Shown here: piece by piece, positions 18,173 to 26,535 of the stretch
Layout: each line of letters opens with the position of its first letter
How positions within the stretch are numbered: the stretch's first letter is position 1
Origin: Spirosoma linguale DSM 74
GTDB taxonomy: Bacteria > Bacteroidota > Bacteroidia > Cytophagales > Spirosomataceae
Direction of reading: 5' to 3'
NCBI GenBank assembly: GCA_000024525.1
Contig: CP001769.1
Location: forward strand, 3,505,001 to 3,569,000
DNA length: 64,000 bases
The notes under the pieces: generated by a model
Database searches by the model: none
What the model was told of the DNA's origin: nothing
Seen by the model: the letters and a program-made list of their open reading frames with translations, nothing else
Position numbers and translations under genes: made by a program

Positions 18173-19327
18173 ATGCAAACGTATCCAACGGAGATTAACG
18201 GCACACCTGGCAACCAGTTTTTATTCAGTAAAACATCGCCTTCATCAACGCTGCGAGTAAGTGTCATTGTGCCGGTACGGAACGAAGCGCACCATTTAGC
18301 CGACACACTCGATGCGCTGCGTAACCAGTACGATGCCAACAACATACCGCTTGATCCGGCTTGCTACGAAGTGCTTTTACTGGCCAACAACTGTATCGAC
18401 AGTTCGTACGAGGTTGCCACCCGGTATCAGGATCAGTACTCTGAATTTTCGCTTCACATCGCTCAGGTTCATTTACAACCGGCCAAAGCAAATATTGGTA
18501 CGGTAAGGCGATTACTTATGGATGAAGCCTACCGGCGGTTAACCAGCAGCGGTCAGCCAAACGGTATTATTGCATCGACCGACGGTGACACGATTGTCGA
18601 CGGTCAGTGGGTGCATAGTATTATGGTTGAGATTGCAAATGGCAATGATGCCGTTGGTGGGCGTATTCTTACCCATCCCGATCAGAGTCAGGTACGGCTA
18701 TACCACCTGCGCGATGTCATGTACCGGACCTTAGTAGCCAAGGCCGAAGCCCAGTTCGACCCTAGCTTACACGATCCCTGGCCCCGGCATTTTCAGCATT
18801 TCGGGGCCAGCATTGCGGTTACCTGCCGGATGTATGATCGGGTGGGCCGACTGCCGGAGAAACCTTTTTTGGAAGACGAAGCCTTCTATCGGGCGTTGAT
18901 TCGGATGGATGCCAAAGTTCGGAAAAGTCCCCTCGTTAAAGTGTACACTTCCACCCGAACGCAGGGCCGGGTGGCCGTTGGTTTTTCGGAGCAGCTTCGG
19001 TACTGGTCGACCATGACAGAAACCAATCAATGCCAGTTGGCACAACCCGCCGAAGCAGTTATTACCCAGCTTCGTAACCGCCAGCAGCTACGGGTATGCT
19101 GGCAGCAGCGAACGCACTCAATTCAGCTCCCTTTATTACAACGTATTGCCAACGAATTACTGATCGACTTCGACTGGCTGGCAGCAGAAATCAGACAAAA
19201 CAGCTTCTTTGGGTCTCTGTGGGAAAAAGTTGAAGAGAAGATGCTGATGGGAGCCTGGGCAACCCGCTGGCAACCCGTTTTAATCACAAAAGCGATTCAG
19301 GATCTGCGCGCTTATCTGGCCTCCTGA
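18173..19327 (+). CDS. family 2 glycosyltransferase of the PIG-L/flavoprotein gene set
   Basis: A 384-residue soluble GT2-like enzyme. The nucleotide-sugar site opens with VSVIVPVRNEAHHLADTLDA (residues 24-43) and the metal site is in IIASTDGDTIVDGQW. A second acidic motif, EKPFLEDEAFYRAL, is where GT2 enzymes keep the catalytic base. The C-terminal 110 residues are helical and unassigned. It faces the methyltransferase/PIG-L/flavoprotein operon across a REP doublet. A role in building a glycan that the other three modify is inference from context. It starts 114 bp after the PAP2 gene. Confidence 0.85.
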   Translation: MQTYPTEINGTPGNQFLFSKTSPSSTLRVSVIVPVRNEAHHLADTLDALRNQYDANNIPLDPACYEVLLLANNCIDSSYEVATRYQDQYSEFSLHIAQVHLQPAKANIGTVRRLLMDEAYRRLTSSGQPNGIIASTDGDTIVDGQWVHSIMVEIANGNDAVGGRILTHPDQSQVRLYHLRDVMYRTLVAKAEAQFDPSLHDPWPRHFQHFGASIAVTCRMYDRVGRLPEKPFLEDEAFYRALIRMDAKVRKSPLVKVYTSTRTQGRVAVGFSEQLRYWSTMTETNQCQLAQPAEAVITQLRNRQQLRVCWQQRTHSIQLPLLQRIANELLIDFDWLAAEIRQNSFFGSLWEKVEEKMLMGAWATRWQPVLITKAIQDLRAYLAS

Positions 19328-19372
19328 CACCGTAGTAATTGAGTCTACTAAAGCGAATGGGGCAATTAGATT

Positions 19373-19436
19373 GTACCTACGGGCTTCAGCCCGTAATTCG
19401 GACTATTATTATATACGGGTTGAAACCCGTAGGTAC
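19373..19436. repeat. REP-like inverted doublet
   Basis: Two 23-bp units, 19373-19395 and 19414-19436, are inverted copies with two differences, and each is itself a hairpin (ACGGGCT/AGCCCGT and ACGGGTT/AACCCGT types). This is the layout of REP doublets mobilised by RAYT (REP-associated Y1) transposases. It lies between two convergent genes, where such elements are common. No RAYT gene is in the window. Confidence 0.8.
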
Positions 19437-19478
19437 ACTTGATCACCCAGTTCAGATAAGACTCAGTTTGATTCGGCC

Positions 19479-20066
19479 TTAAATCTTCTGGAACAAATCG
19501 AGTCGATACGTTTCCTCGTGCTGGTTAAGCAGGTGCTTTAGTGGCTTATCAGGACCCGCCATTGCCATGAACGTTTCGTGAACCTGATCACCCGTTAATG
19601 GATAATCATGAACAACCGGCGTCCAGTGAACCAATAACAAGTGGCCGTTCTTGGTCAACTGGTCGAGCATTTTACGGCGAGCCCGTTGCAGATCCTCCAT
19701 TGCCAGATAATACCCCACTTCCGAAAGCAAAATCAAATCAAATTGCCCTTCAGGAAACTCATTCGGAATGCTCATTTGCCGGACAGTCACGTGCTTGTAA
19801 GGTTCCAGTCGGGCACGGGCCGTTTTTAAAGGGAGGTCACTGGCATCGACCGCTAACAAGGCATCACACCGGCTTGCGAGCAGTTGACTGAGTACCCCTA
19901 TGGAGCACCCTATTTCAAAGGCATTTGTATAGCGTTCGCGTGGCAATGCCGCCAGTGTAGCCTCGTATTTCGCCCGTTCGTATGAGCTGGTTTCAAAGGA
20001 CCACGGGTCATCATTGGCCCGATAAACATCATCGAAATACGTGGTATTCAGGCTGGGCGCTGGCAT
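19479..20066 (-). CDS. SAM-dependent methyltransferase (NodS-like)
   Basis: A 195-residue class I methyltransferase. The SAM-binding motif I is FEIGCSIGVLSQLLA, followed by the acidic end of strand 2 in ALLAVDASDLPL and motif IV-like FDLILLSEVGYYL. The opening YFDDVYRANDDPWSFETSSY resembles NodS and related small-molecule N-methyltransferases. I choose ATG at 20066 because homologous sequence starts near it; a longer frame begins at 20168 inside the PIG-L gene. The 5' end overlaps the PIG-L gene by 38 bp, so translation is coupled. PIG-L and this enzyme probably act on the same molecule. Confidence 0.85.
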   Translation of the reverse strand: MPAPSLNTTYFDDVYRANDDPWSFETSSYERAKYEATLAALPRERYTNAFEIGCSIGVLSQLLASRCDALLAVDASDLPLKTARARLEPYKHVTVRQMSIPNEFPEGQFDLILLSEVGYYLAMEDLQRARRKMLDQLTKNGHLLLVHWTPVVHDYPLTGDQVHETFMAMAGPDKPLKHLLNQHEETYRLDLFQKI

Positions 20067-20829
20067 AATGAGGTTCGTGCTTAGGTTCTTCCAGAAACAA
20101 TTCTCTTGGCTCTTTAAAATGCTCCAGTAACTCGGGAGACAGATAAAAAGCAGTTGGATCGTCGTCAATCATCCGGCTTACCTGCGAGCGGTGCGCCGAA
20201 ATAGCCCGATTCCGCAGGTCCATTACCGATTCGATTGGAACACGCCAGGCCAGCATTTCATTTTTTTCCGGCATATCCTGCTCCGTACCCAGTTCCCATA
20301 ACCAGATAAGGTATTCGAGCACGCGAGGCTTATCCTCAAGCTTGTCAACAGCTGCCGCCAGTTGATGCCAGGTTGCCCTGTGGTCACGGTGAGGGTCACG
20401 TCGCCAGGGGACGAGCACCGTTGTTGGCCGGTAAATCAGCAAAAGGTCATGAATACAGTCGACCGCATTACTGAAATACAGACTGTTAGGCATGGCCACC
20501 TGCGTATCTTTTTGTCGCATGAAAATGACATTCTCACGCGGCACCCCCAAAATACGCAGCGCGTCCAGCGCTTCCTGTTCGCGCACTTGCCGGAGCCGAT
20601 CGGCCGGGTAGCTCATTGATTTAGGATGCGACATAGTGCCGTCACTGATAAACAACACATGTACGGCATAACCCCGTTGGCACAATTGGGCAATTGTGCC
20701 CCCGCAACCCAGCGATTCGTCATCCGGATGTGGAGCAACTACCAGTGTATCGCCAAGGGTATCGAGATCTGCCGTACGGGCTAACTCGTCCAGTATATGC
20801 GCTTTATCAATCCCAGAGTTCATGTGCAT
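20029..20829 (-). CDS. PIG-L family deacetylase
   Basis: A 266-residue zinc-dependent deacetylase of the LmbE/PIG-L family, which removes N-acetyl groups from amino sugars such as GlcNAc linked to a lipid or inositol. The zinc site is visible as VVAPHPDDESLGCGG (H, D and D) and in RRDPHRDHRATWHQ. Start is ATG at 20829 or 20823. It overlaps the flavoprotein gene by about 20 bp upstream and the methyltransferase gene by 38 bp downstream, forming a tight three-gene operon. In context it probably exposes an amine on a glycan or glycolipid; substrate unknown. Confidence 0.9.
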   Translation of the reverse strand: MHMNSGIDKAHILDELARTADLDTLGDTLVVAPHPDDESLGCGGTIAQLCQRGYAVHVLFISDGTMSHPKSMSYPADRLRQVREQEALDALRILGVPRENVIFMRQKDTQVAMPNSLYFSNAVDCIHDLLLIYRPTTVLVPWRRDPHRDHRATWHQLAAAVDKLEDKPRVLEYLIWLWELGTEQDMPEKNEMLAWRVPIESVMDLRNRAISAHRSQVSRMIDDDPTAFYLSPELLEHFKEPRELFLEEPKHEPHYASAQPEYHVFR

Positions 20830-21982
20830 TCACTTGGTTATCAATAACAAATCGACCAATATCAATCAGAGTGGCATCGGGTGCGGGTTGCCGGAGGTAA
20901 AACGTCAGGTCGCGGTGAATTCGCTCGAAGGGCAGCGGGCGCATCAGCCCACGAGCCCCTACCGAGCGTTCGGCGAGAGGCATCATCCGTAGACAGATTT
21001 CTTCAATACTTGTCCGGGTCATGTTTGCGTAAGCGACTAGTTTATCAGCGTTGGTTCCGTTACTTAGCCATTCATCGGCTTTCATGCCTGCGGTATTGAG
21101 CCATTGATTCCCCGATTCAATCAGGCAGGCCATTTCGGCCAGACGCATCCGTTGAAACGCATCGTCGGTACGGCCCATCGATGCCAGAAACGACCGTGTT
21201 GCATCAAATAGAGCCTCTGCCCCACCCAGTTGAACAGCCGCAAACCGGATCGCTCCCCCGCTGAAATAGGGTTGTCGATAATAGTCGTCGGGTTGCCCCA
21301 ACAAATCCTCTTCATCCAGTTCAACTCCGGTAAAGTCGAGCTTATAACTGATTGATGCCCGCATTCCCAGGGGCTGCCAGAACCGGTCATCCTGCGGAAT
21401 TTCCGATACGCGCTCGGTCGGAATTATGCACATCTGCCAGCCCTCTTTCGGAGCGCCCACCAACTGTCCCGTTACGAGTGGCCGCTGGATGCACCCTGCT
21501 CCGGAGCAAAAGGTTTTAGAACCCTCCAGCCGATACCGGCCATTACCAATAAAGTGAATTTTTACCCCGTCGTTAGCCTGGGTGTTCCAGACGCTGAACA
21601 AGCGGTTATGTTGATTTACATCGGCAAACCATGTTTTTTTTTGCATTGGTTTGGCATAATGCTGGATTAGGCTCAAAGCATTGATATGGCCTTCATACAC
21701 CCGTCCAACCGACAGATTAGCCGCACCGATTCGCTTCAATAACTGCAACAGGCCGGTCGTTCTGGGTAGTTGCTGGTCAAGTTGATGTCCGGGCAGCGTG
21801 ACAGCCAGCAAACCGGCGTTTGCCAGCCACTGGAACGCTTTTTCCGGGAATTTTTTCTCGTCGTCGGTTTCGCCGGCAACTGCATAAATCCGGGCGAGCA
21901 ACTCCGTTAACTGACTTGAATCGATACGCGTCGGCGGTTTTGGTATAGAATCTATTACCAGGGTAGTAGTGGGACCTTCCAT
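20807..21982 (-). CDS. acyl-CoA-dehydrogenase-fold flavoprotein lacking the usual catalytic glutamate
   Basis: A 391-residue protein with the three-part acyl-CoA dehydrogenase fold: N-terminal helices (20-130), a beta domain (VWNTQANDGVKIHF, GSKTFCSGAG) and a C-terminal helical domain. Where medium-chain dehydrogenases have the YEG catalytic glutamate, this protein reads FYLRQPAPDATLIDIGRF, with no glutamate. Loss of that base is also seen in DszC- and KijD3-like flavin monooxygenases and sugar N-oxygenases. An oxygenase role on an amino sugar freed by the neighbouring PIG-L enzyme is therefore conceivable, but this is my inference. It is the first gene of the operon. Confidence 0.82.
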   Translation of the reverse strand: MEGPTTTLVIDSIPKPPTRIDSSQLTELLARIYAVAGETDDEKKFPEKAFQWLANAGLLAVTLPGHQLDQQLPRTTGLLQLLKRIGAANLSVGRVYEGHINALSLIQHYAKPMQKKTWFADVNQHNRLFSVWNTQANDGVKIHFIGNGRYRLEGSKTFCSGAGCIQRPLVTGQLVGAPKEGWQMCIIPTERVSEIPQDDRFWQPLGMRASISYKLDFTGVELDEEDLLGQPDDYYRQPYFSGGAIRFAAVQLGGAEALFDATRSFLASMGRTDDAFQRMRLAEMACLIESGNQWLNTAGMKADEWLSNGTNADKLVAYANMTRTSIEEICLRMMPLAERSVGARGLMRPLPFERIHRDLTFYLRQPAPDATLIDIGRFVIDNQVNAHELWD

Positions 21983-22133
21983 ACCTGTCTAAGATATTGT
22001 TCGCCTAATTGTTTGGACTTTAAAAGCCTATTTATGGCTCTTCTTAGCGACTGGTCAACACTCACTGACTCTGCCAGAACACCCATTCTTAAAGAAACTT
22101 AAAAGCAAACCGGTATTCGGCCCATTTTTTCCG

Positions 22134-22141
22134 TACCTTTG
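22134..22141 (+). promoter_or_regulatory. Bacteroidota -7 box of prs
   Basis: TACCTTTG is an exact TAnnTTTG match 21 bp before the chosen ATG of prs. Its presence argues against any start upstream of 22163. Confidence 0.55.
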
Positions 22142-22162
22142 CGGGAAATTTGTCTGGCACTC

Positions 22163-23104
22163 ATGGCTTCGTTTAACCCCGTCAAGATTTTTTCTGGTAG
22201 TCAATCCACATATCTGGCAGAAAAAATTGCTCACTATTACGGTAAAGACTTAGGTGGTTATACCTGTCGGCGGTTCAGTGATGGCGAAATGTCACCCAGT
22301 TTTGAAGAATCCGTTCGGGGCTGCGATGTATTTCTCATTCAGTCGACACCTCCTCCCGGCGATAATCTGCTGGAGTTGATGCTGATGGTCGATGCCGCCC
22401 GGCGTGCGTCGGCTCACTACGTAACGGTGGTGATCCCTTATTTCGGATACGCCCGGCAGGATCGTAAAGACAAGCCCAGGGTATCTATTGCAGCTAAGCT
22501 GGTTGCCAACATGCTGGCAGCATCGGGTGTTGACCGGTTAATGACCATTGACCTTCATGCCGGGCAGATTCAGGGCTTTTTCGACTTCCCGGTCGACCAT
22601 CTGGAAGGCACTTCGGTTTTCGTGCCGTACATCCGGAGTCTAAATCTGGAAAACCTGGTCGTAGCGTCGCCGGATGTGGGTGGTGCTAATCGCGCCCGTA
22701 CATTCGCCAAGCACTTCAACGCCGATATTGTCCTGTGCGACAAACACCGCAAACGGGCCAATGAAATTGCGTCCATGCAGGTTATCGGCGATGTGGAAGG
22801 GGCCAATGTCGTATTGGTGGATGACCTGATCGACACGGGTGGCACCATGGCGAAAGCCGCCCAGATCATTCTGGACAAAGGAGCTTTATCGGTACGGGCG
22901 GTGTGTACGCACCCCATCATGTCGGGTAAAGCTCACGAAAACATTGCTAATTCGGTGTTGGAGGAATTAGTTGTTGCGGATACCCTGCCCTTGAAGCAGA
23001 CCAACGAAAAAATCAGAGTGCTGTCGGTGGCCGAGTTATTTGCCAAAGCCATCGGACGCATTCGCGACCACGAATCTATTAGTTCACTGTTTATAAAATA
23101 CTGA
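22163..23104 (+). CDS. prs: ribose-phosphate pyrophosphokinase
   Basis: Makes PRPP from ribose 5-phosphate and ATP for nucleotide, His and Trp synthesis. 313 residues, normal for class I. Landmarks: FSGQST-like start NPVKIFSGSQSTYLAEKIA, PYFGYARQDRK (flexible loop and ATP site), MTIDLHAGQIQGFFDFPVDH, and the PRPP-binding VVLVDDLIDTGGTM. ATG at 22163 is preferred over a TTG at 22139, which overlaps the -7 box. rplY follows after 93 bp that hold an imperfect hairpin; this prs-rplY order is typical of Bacteroidota. Confidence 0.97.
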   Translation: MASFNPVKIFSGSQSTYLAEKIAHYYGKDLGGYTCRRFSDGEMSPSFEESVRGCDVFLIQSTPPPGDNLLELMLMVDAARRASAHYVTVVIPYFGYARQDRKDKPRVSIAAKLVANMLAASGVDRLMTIDLHAGQIQGFFDFPVDHLEGTSVFVPYIRSLNLENLVVASPDVGGANRARTFAKHFNADIVLCDKHRKRANEIASMQVIGDVEGANVVLVDDLIDTGGTMAKAAQIILDKGALSVRAVCTHPIMSGKAHENIANSVLEELVVADTLPLKQTNEKIRVLSVAELFAKAIGRIRDHESISSLFIKY

Positions 23105-23105
23105 A

Positions 23106-23173
23106 GAACGAACGAGTAAACGAGTGCAGGAACGGCTAATCTCCGCTTCTAACACTCTTTCACTAATTCGCTC
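23106..23173. repeat. imperfect intercistronic inverted repeat (GAGTG/CGAGTAAACGAG words)
   Basis: 23106-23126 pairs with 23153-23173 at 16 of 21 positions. The arms consist of repeated words such as GAACGAGT and GAAAGAGTG. It lies between prs and rplY on the transcribed strand, the same type of place as the hairpins before trpS and between the two-component genes. No T run follows. Confidence 0.6.
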
Positions 23174-23197
23174 TTTCACTCTTTAAATTTTTAAGTC

Positions 23198-23764
23198 ATG
23201 AAAAAAATCGAGATTGTAGGGTATCAACGAGCGAATCTCGGCCGCACGGAATCACAGGCGATTCGGGCCGAGGGCAATGTTCCATGCGTGTTATATGGTG
23301 GAGAAGAGCAAGTGCATTTTTATGCACCGGCTATTCTGTTCCGTGATTTGATTTATACGCCCAATATTTTTGAAGTAGCCCTTAACATTGAGGGTGCTGA
23401 ATATCGGGCTATTCTTCAGGAAGCACAATTCCACCCAGTAAGTGACGTGCTGCTGCACGCCGACTTCCTGTTGGTAACGGATAAAAAACCAATCAAAATT
23501 GCTGTTCCAGTTCGGTTAGTTGGTACGGCTCCAGGGGTACAAAAAGGTGGTAAACTGGTAACCCGCGTTCGTAAACTGCGCGTGAAAGGTACCGTTGAAA
23601 ACATCCCTGACTTTATTGATGTCGACGTAACTGGTCTTGACCTGGGCAAATCTGTCCGTGTTGGTCAAATCCCAGTGAAAAACATCGAGATGCTTGAAGA
23701 GGCATCTAACCCGGTAGCCAGCATCGAAATCCCACGTGCACTGCGTGGTACGGTTGGTAAATAA
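23198..23764 (+). CDS. rplY: large ribosomal subunit protein bL25 (general stress protein CTC type)
   Basis: A 188-residue bL25 of the long CTC/TL5 type, which binds 5S rRNA in the 50S subunit. The N-terminal L25 beta-barrel has RTESQAIRAEGNVPCVLYGG; the C-terminal TL5-like domain has PVRLVGTAPGVQKGGKL and a tail ending NPVASIEIPRAL. The start has an A-rich codon run (MKKIEIVGYQR). It follows prs on the same strand and ends before a strong terminator. Confidence 0.95.
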   Translation: MKKIEIVGYQRANLGRTESQAIRAEGNVPCVLYGGEEQVHFYAPAILFRDLIYTPNIFEVALNIEGAEYRAILQEAQFHPVSDVLLHADFLLVTDKKPIKIAVPVRLVGTAPGVQKGGKLVTRVRKLRVKGTVENIPDFIDVDVTGLDLGKSVRVGQIPVKNIEMLEEASNPVASIEIPRALRGTVGK

Positions 23765-23791
23765 TACCGCGAATACACTAATAGATCATAA

Positions 23792-23826
23792 AAACGCCCG
23801 ACCAGAAAACTGGTCGGGCGTTTTTG
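23792..23826. terminator. terminator between rplY and copA
   Basis: ACGCCCGACCAG pairs perfectly with CTGGTCGGGCGT across a 4-nt loop, flanked by A residues before and a T run after. This makes it able to work for both the rplY side and the convergent copA side. Confidence 0.9.
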
Positions 23827-23894
23827 TTTGTGGACTGATATACCTACCCCACTCTAACCGCTTCTCTTTTTCAAGTGGAGAGGGACTAGCATCG

Positions 23895-26198
23895 CTATAA
23901 ACGGATGCCTCGCAGGCGCAGGCTGTTACTAACTACAGATACCGAGCTAAGCGCCATAGCCGCCCCGGCAATCATCGGGTTCAGCAGAAAGCCAAAAGCC
24001 GGATACAGCGCCCCGGCAGCAATGGGGATACCAATCAAATTATAAATAAACGCCCAGAATAGGTTTTGCCGAACGACCCGAACAGTTTGCTTCGACAACT
24101 GAAGTGCCTTAGGCACACTGGTCAGGTCAGACGTGATCAGCGTTATTCGGGCGACATCCATAGCAATGTCGGACCCTTTACCCATGGCAATACTTACGTT
24201 AGCCTGAGCCAGTGCCTGTGAATCGTTGATCCCATCGCCGACCATCGCCACAACTTTTCCGGCAGCCTGTAATTCCCGCACAAAATCCGCCTTGTCGGTG
24301 GGCATTACCTCGGCTTTGAATTGGCTGATACCTACCTGTTTTGCCACGGCGGCTGCCGTCTGTGCATTGTCGCCGGTCAGCATATAGACAGCTATACCCT
24401 GGCTCACCAGCCGGTCAATGGCCTGCTTCGAGCTTGCCTTAACCGGATCGGTAATAGCGAGAATGGCCAGCACTTCTCCCTTGGAAGCTTCCAGCATCCG
24501 GCGGGCGAAAAACACCACCGTTTTCGCCTGATTTTGCAATTCCAGCGCCTGACGGGCCAGCTCAGCGGGCAAATCAATCTGATTCTCGGTTAACAAAGCC
24601 TGATTACCAACAAGATATATGCCGTTATGGTATCGGGCGCTTACCCCCCGCCCTGTAACACTGGTAAACGTTTCCAATTGTACGGGAGCCGATTTCGTCA
24701 GATGGGCAACGACCGCTTCGGCCAGTGGGTGCTCAGATTGTTTTTCGAGCGCGTAAAGCACGGCCTCCAGTTGCGGCTGTTCGTCGGTTTTGACAGACCA
24801 GAGCAAGTCAGTTACCACGGGTTTTCCTTCGGTAATCGTTCCGGTTTTGTCGAGGACGATTGCGTTGACGGTATGCCCAATCTCCAGACTTTCGGCATCC
24901 TTAATCAGGATGTTATTCTCGGCCCCTTTACCAACACCCACCATAATGGCCGTTGGAGTAGCCAACCCCAGCGCACAGGGGCAGGCAATGACCAGAACCG
25001 TTACCGAAGTCAGCAGGGCGGTTGTTAAAGAATCTGCTTCCGGCATGAGGTAGCGACCAAAAACCGCCCAGACAATAAATGTCAATACGGCAATGCCAAG
25101 CACAACCGGCACAAATATACCGGCAATCCGGTCGACGGTGCGCTGCACGGGGGCCTTACTACCCTGCGCGTCCTGAACCAGCCGGATAATCTGGGCCAAT
25201 AGCGTATCGGCCCCCACTTTCTCGGCATGGAACTGAAAGCTCCCTTTCTGATTTATTGTCCCGGCGAAGACCGGAGCGCCAGCCATCTTTTCAACCGGTA
25301 CGGGCTCCCCGCTAATCATGCTTTCATCGACATACGACTGCCCCGACGCTACTCGCCCGTCGACCGGAATTTTTTCGCCCGGCCGAACGAGCAGCCGATT
25401 TCCAACCTGTACGGAAGCAATCGGGATCTCCTGTTCGCTATCACCCACAACCAGATGAACCGTTTTAGGTTGTAAACCCATCAGCTTCTTGATGGCCGAA
25501 GATGTGTTTGATTTTGCACCTTCTTCGAGCAGTTTCCCCAGCATGATGAAGGTGATCACGACCGATGCGGCCTCGAAATAAACATGCGGATGAACGCCCC
25601 GACTGTGCCAGAAATCCGGATAGAGGGTTGTAAAGGCACTGAACAGAAACGCAATACCGGTACTTAATGCCACCAGTGTATCCATGTTGGCACTGCCATG
25701 CCGCGCCTGCTTCCAGGCATTTACGAAAAATGACCGACCCAACCCAAACACCACGGGTGCCGAGAGCACCATCATGATATAGCTGCCATAGGGAATTTGG
25801 TTCATAAAGAACATACCGATCACAACTACGGGCAACGACAGAATCACGGCCCAGATCGTTCGCTGTTTCAGGCGTTGTACTCGCTGCTGTTGTGCCTCCT
25901 CCTGAACCTGACGGGCATCGACACCCGTTTCTTCTGTTTCAATAACGATGTCGTACCCCATTTCCTGAACGGCAGTCTGCAATTCGGCGGGTGTAACGAC
26001 GCTCGGATTGAACTGAACCCAGGCCGTTTGCGTAGCATAATTCACCCCGGCGGCACTCACGCCGGGGGTATGCTGCAAGATCGATTCGACACTGACAGCA
26101 CAGGCCGCACAGGACATTTCCAGCACTGGATACGTTTTCCGTATTTCACCGGCCGAAACCCCTGAATCGGGTTTTCGGCCGGTATCGGCGATGGTCAT
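23895..26198 (-). CDS. copA: copper-translocating P1B-type ATPase
   Basis: Inner-membrane pump that expels Cu(I) using ATP. About 767 residues from ATG at 26198, 7 bp after copZ stops; a longer frame from 26243 would overlap copZ. One N-terminal heavy-metal-associated domain has [14 protein letters not shown]. The ion-path motif is [12 protein letters not shown] (CPC), the phosphorylation site [11 protein letters not shown], the actuator loop SGEPVPVEK and the hinge [15 protein letters not shown]. These mark a Cu(I) group member. It forms an operon with the chaperone gene copZ immediately upstream. Confidence 0.95.
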   Translation of the reverse strand: MTIADTGRKPDSGVSAGEIRKTYPVLEMSCAACAVSVESILQHTPGVSAAGVNYATQTAWVQFNPSVVTPAELQTAVQEMGYDIVIETEETGVDARQVQEEAQQQRVQRLKQRTIWAVILSLPVVVIGMFFMNQIPYGSYIMMVLSAPVVFGLGRSFFVNAWKQARHGSANMDTLVALSTGIAFLFSAFTTLYPDFWHSRGVHPHVYFEAASVVITFIMLGKLLEEGAKSNTSSAIKKLMGLQPKTVHLVVGDSEQEIPIASVQVGNRLLVRPGEKIPVDGRVASGQSYVDESMISGEPVPVEKMAGAPVFAGTINQKGSFQFHAEKVGADTLLAQIIRLVQDAQGSKAPVQRTVDRIAGIFVPVVLGIAVLTFIVWAVFGRYLMPEADSLTTALLTSVTVLVIACPCALGLATPTAIMVGVGKGAENNILIKDAESLEIGHTVNAIVLDKTGTITEGKPVVTDLLWSVKTDEQPQLEAVLYALEKQSEHPLAEAVVAHLTKSAPVQLETFTSVTGRGVSARYHNGIYLVGNQALLTENQIDLPAELARQALELQNQAKTVVFFARRMLEASKGEVLAILAITDPVKASSKQAIDRLVSQGIAVYMLTGDNAQTAAAVAKQVGISQFKAEVMPTDKADFVRELQAAGKVVAMVGDGINDSQALAQANVSIAMGKGSDIAMDVARITLITSDLTSVPKALQLSKQTVRVVRQNLFWAFIYNLIGIPIAAGALYPAFGFLLNPMIAGAAMALSSVSVVSNSLRLRGIRL

Positions 26199-26205
26199 AG
26201 TTTTA

Positions 26206-26412
26206 TTAGTTAAGTGGCTCGGCTTTGTAGCCAGCCTTTTCAATGGCCTGACGTACTGTATCGACGGTTGCAGTCGAAACGGTCAGCACCTTTTTAGGGT
26301 CTTTTACATCCACTTCCCAGTTTCCTTCCCCAACGGCTTCGTTGAGAAATGGCGTCACTGTGGCAATGCAGTTGCCGCACTTTATGTTGGTTTTAAATTT
26401 TAAGGTATTCAT
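26206..26412 (-). CDS. copZ: copper chaperone / heavy-metal-associated domain protein
   Basis: A single HMA domain of about 68 residues. The metal-binding motif here is [10 protein letters not shown] (CxxC), which delivers Cu(I) to Cop[15 protein letters not shown] and AGYKAEPL are the usual ferredoxin-like fold ends. Start is ATG at 26412; an in-frame ATG at 26421 is also possible. A near-match to the -7 box (GACCTTTG) lies about 28 bp upstream on the minus strand. It is co-transcribed with copA downstream. Confidence 0.88.
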   Translation of the reverse strand: MNTLKFKTNIKCGNCIATVTPFLNEAVGEGNWEVDVKDPKKVLTVSTATVDTVRQAIEKAGYKAEPLN

Positions 26413-26535
26413 AGTTTTCATGTCTTTAACAGGATAACACAAAGGTCAGCCCGATGCATCCATTTTAAAGTATATAATTACAGATAGCCTGTACAGAATT
26501 CAGGAAGGCATCGGGCGACTCCGCTTACGAACGAC

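Noticed and set aside
19479..20829. Fused PIG-L/methyltransferase protein
   Set aside because: The two genes overlap by 38 bp in different frames and each has its own start and stop, so they are separate proteins here.
22139..22162. Longer prs start at TTG 22139
   Set aside because: It overlaps the -7 promoter box TACCTTTG, and MASFNPVKIFSG from 22163 gives a standard N-terminus.
26199..26243. CopA start 15 codons further upstream inside copZ
   Set aside because: ATG 26198 follows the copZ stop by 7 bp and leaves the metal-binding domain intact.
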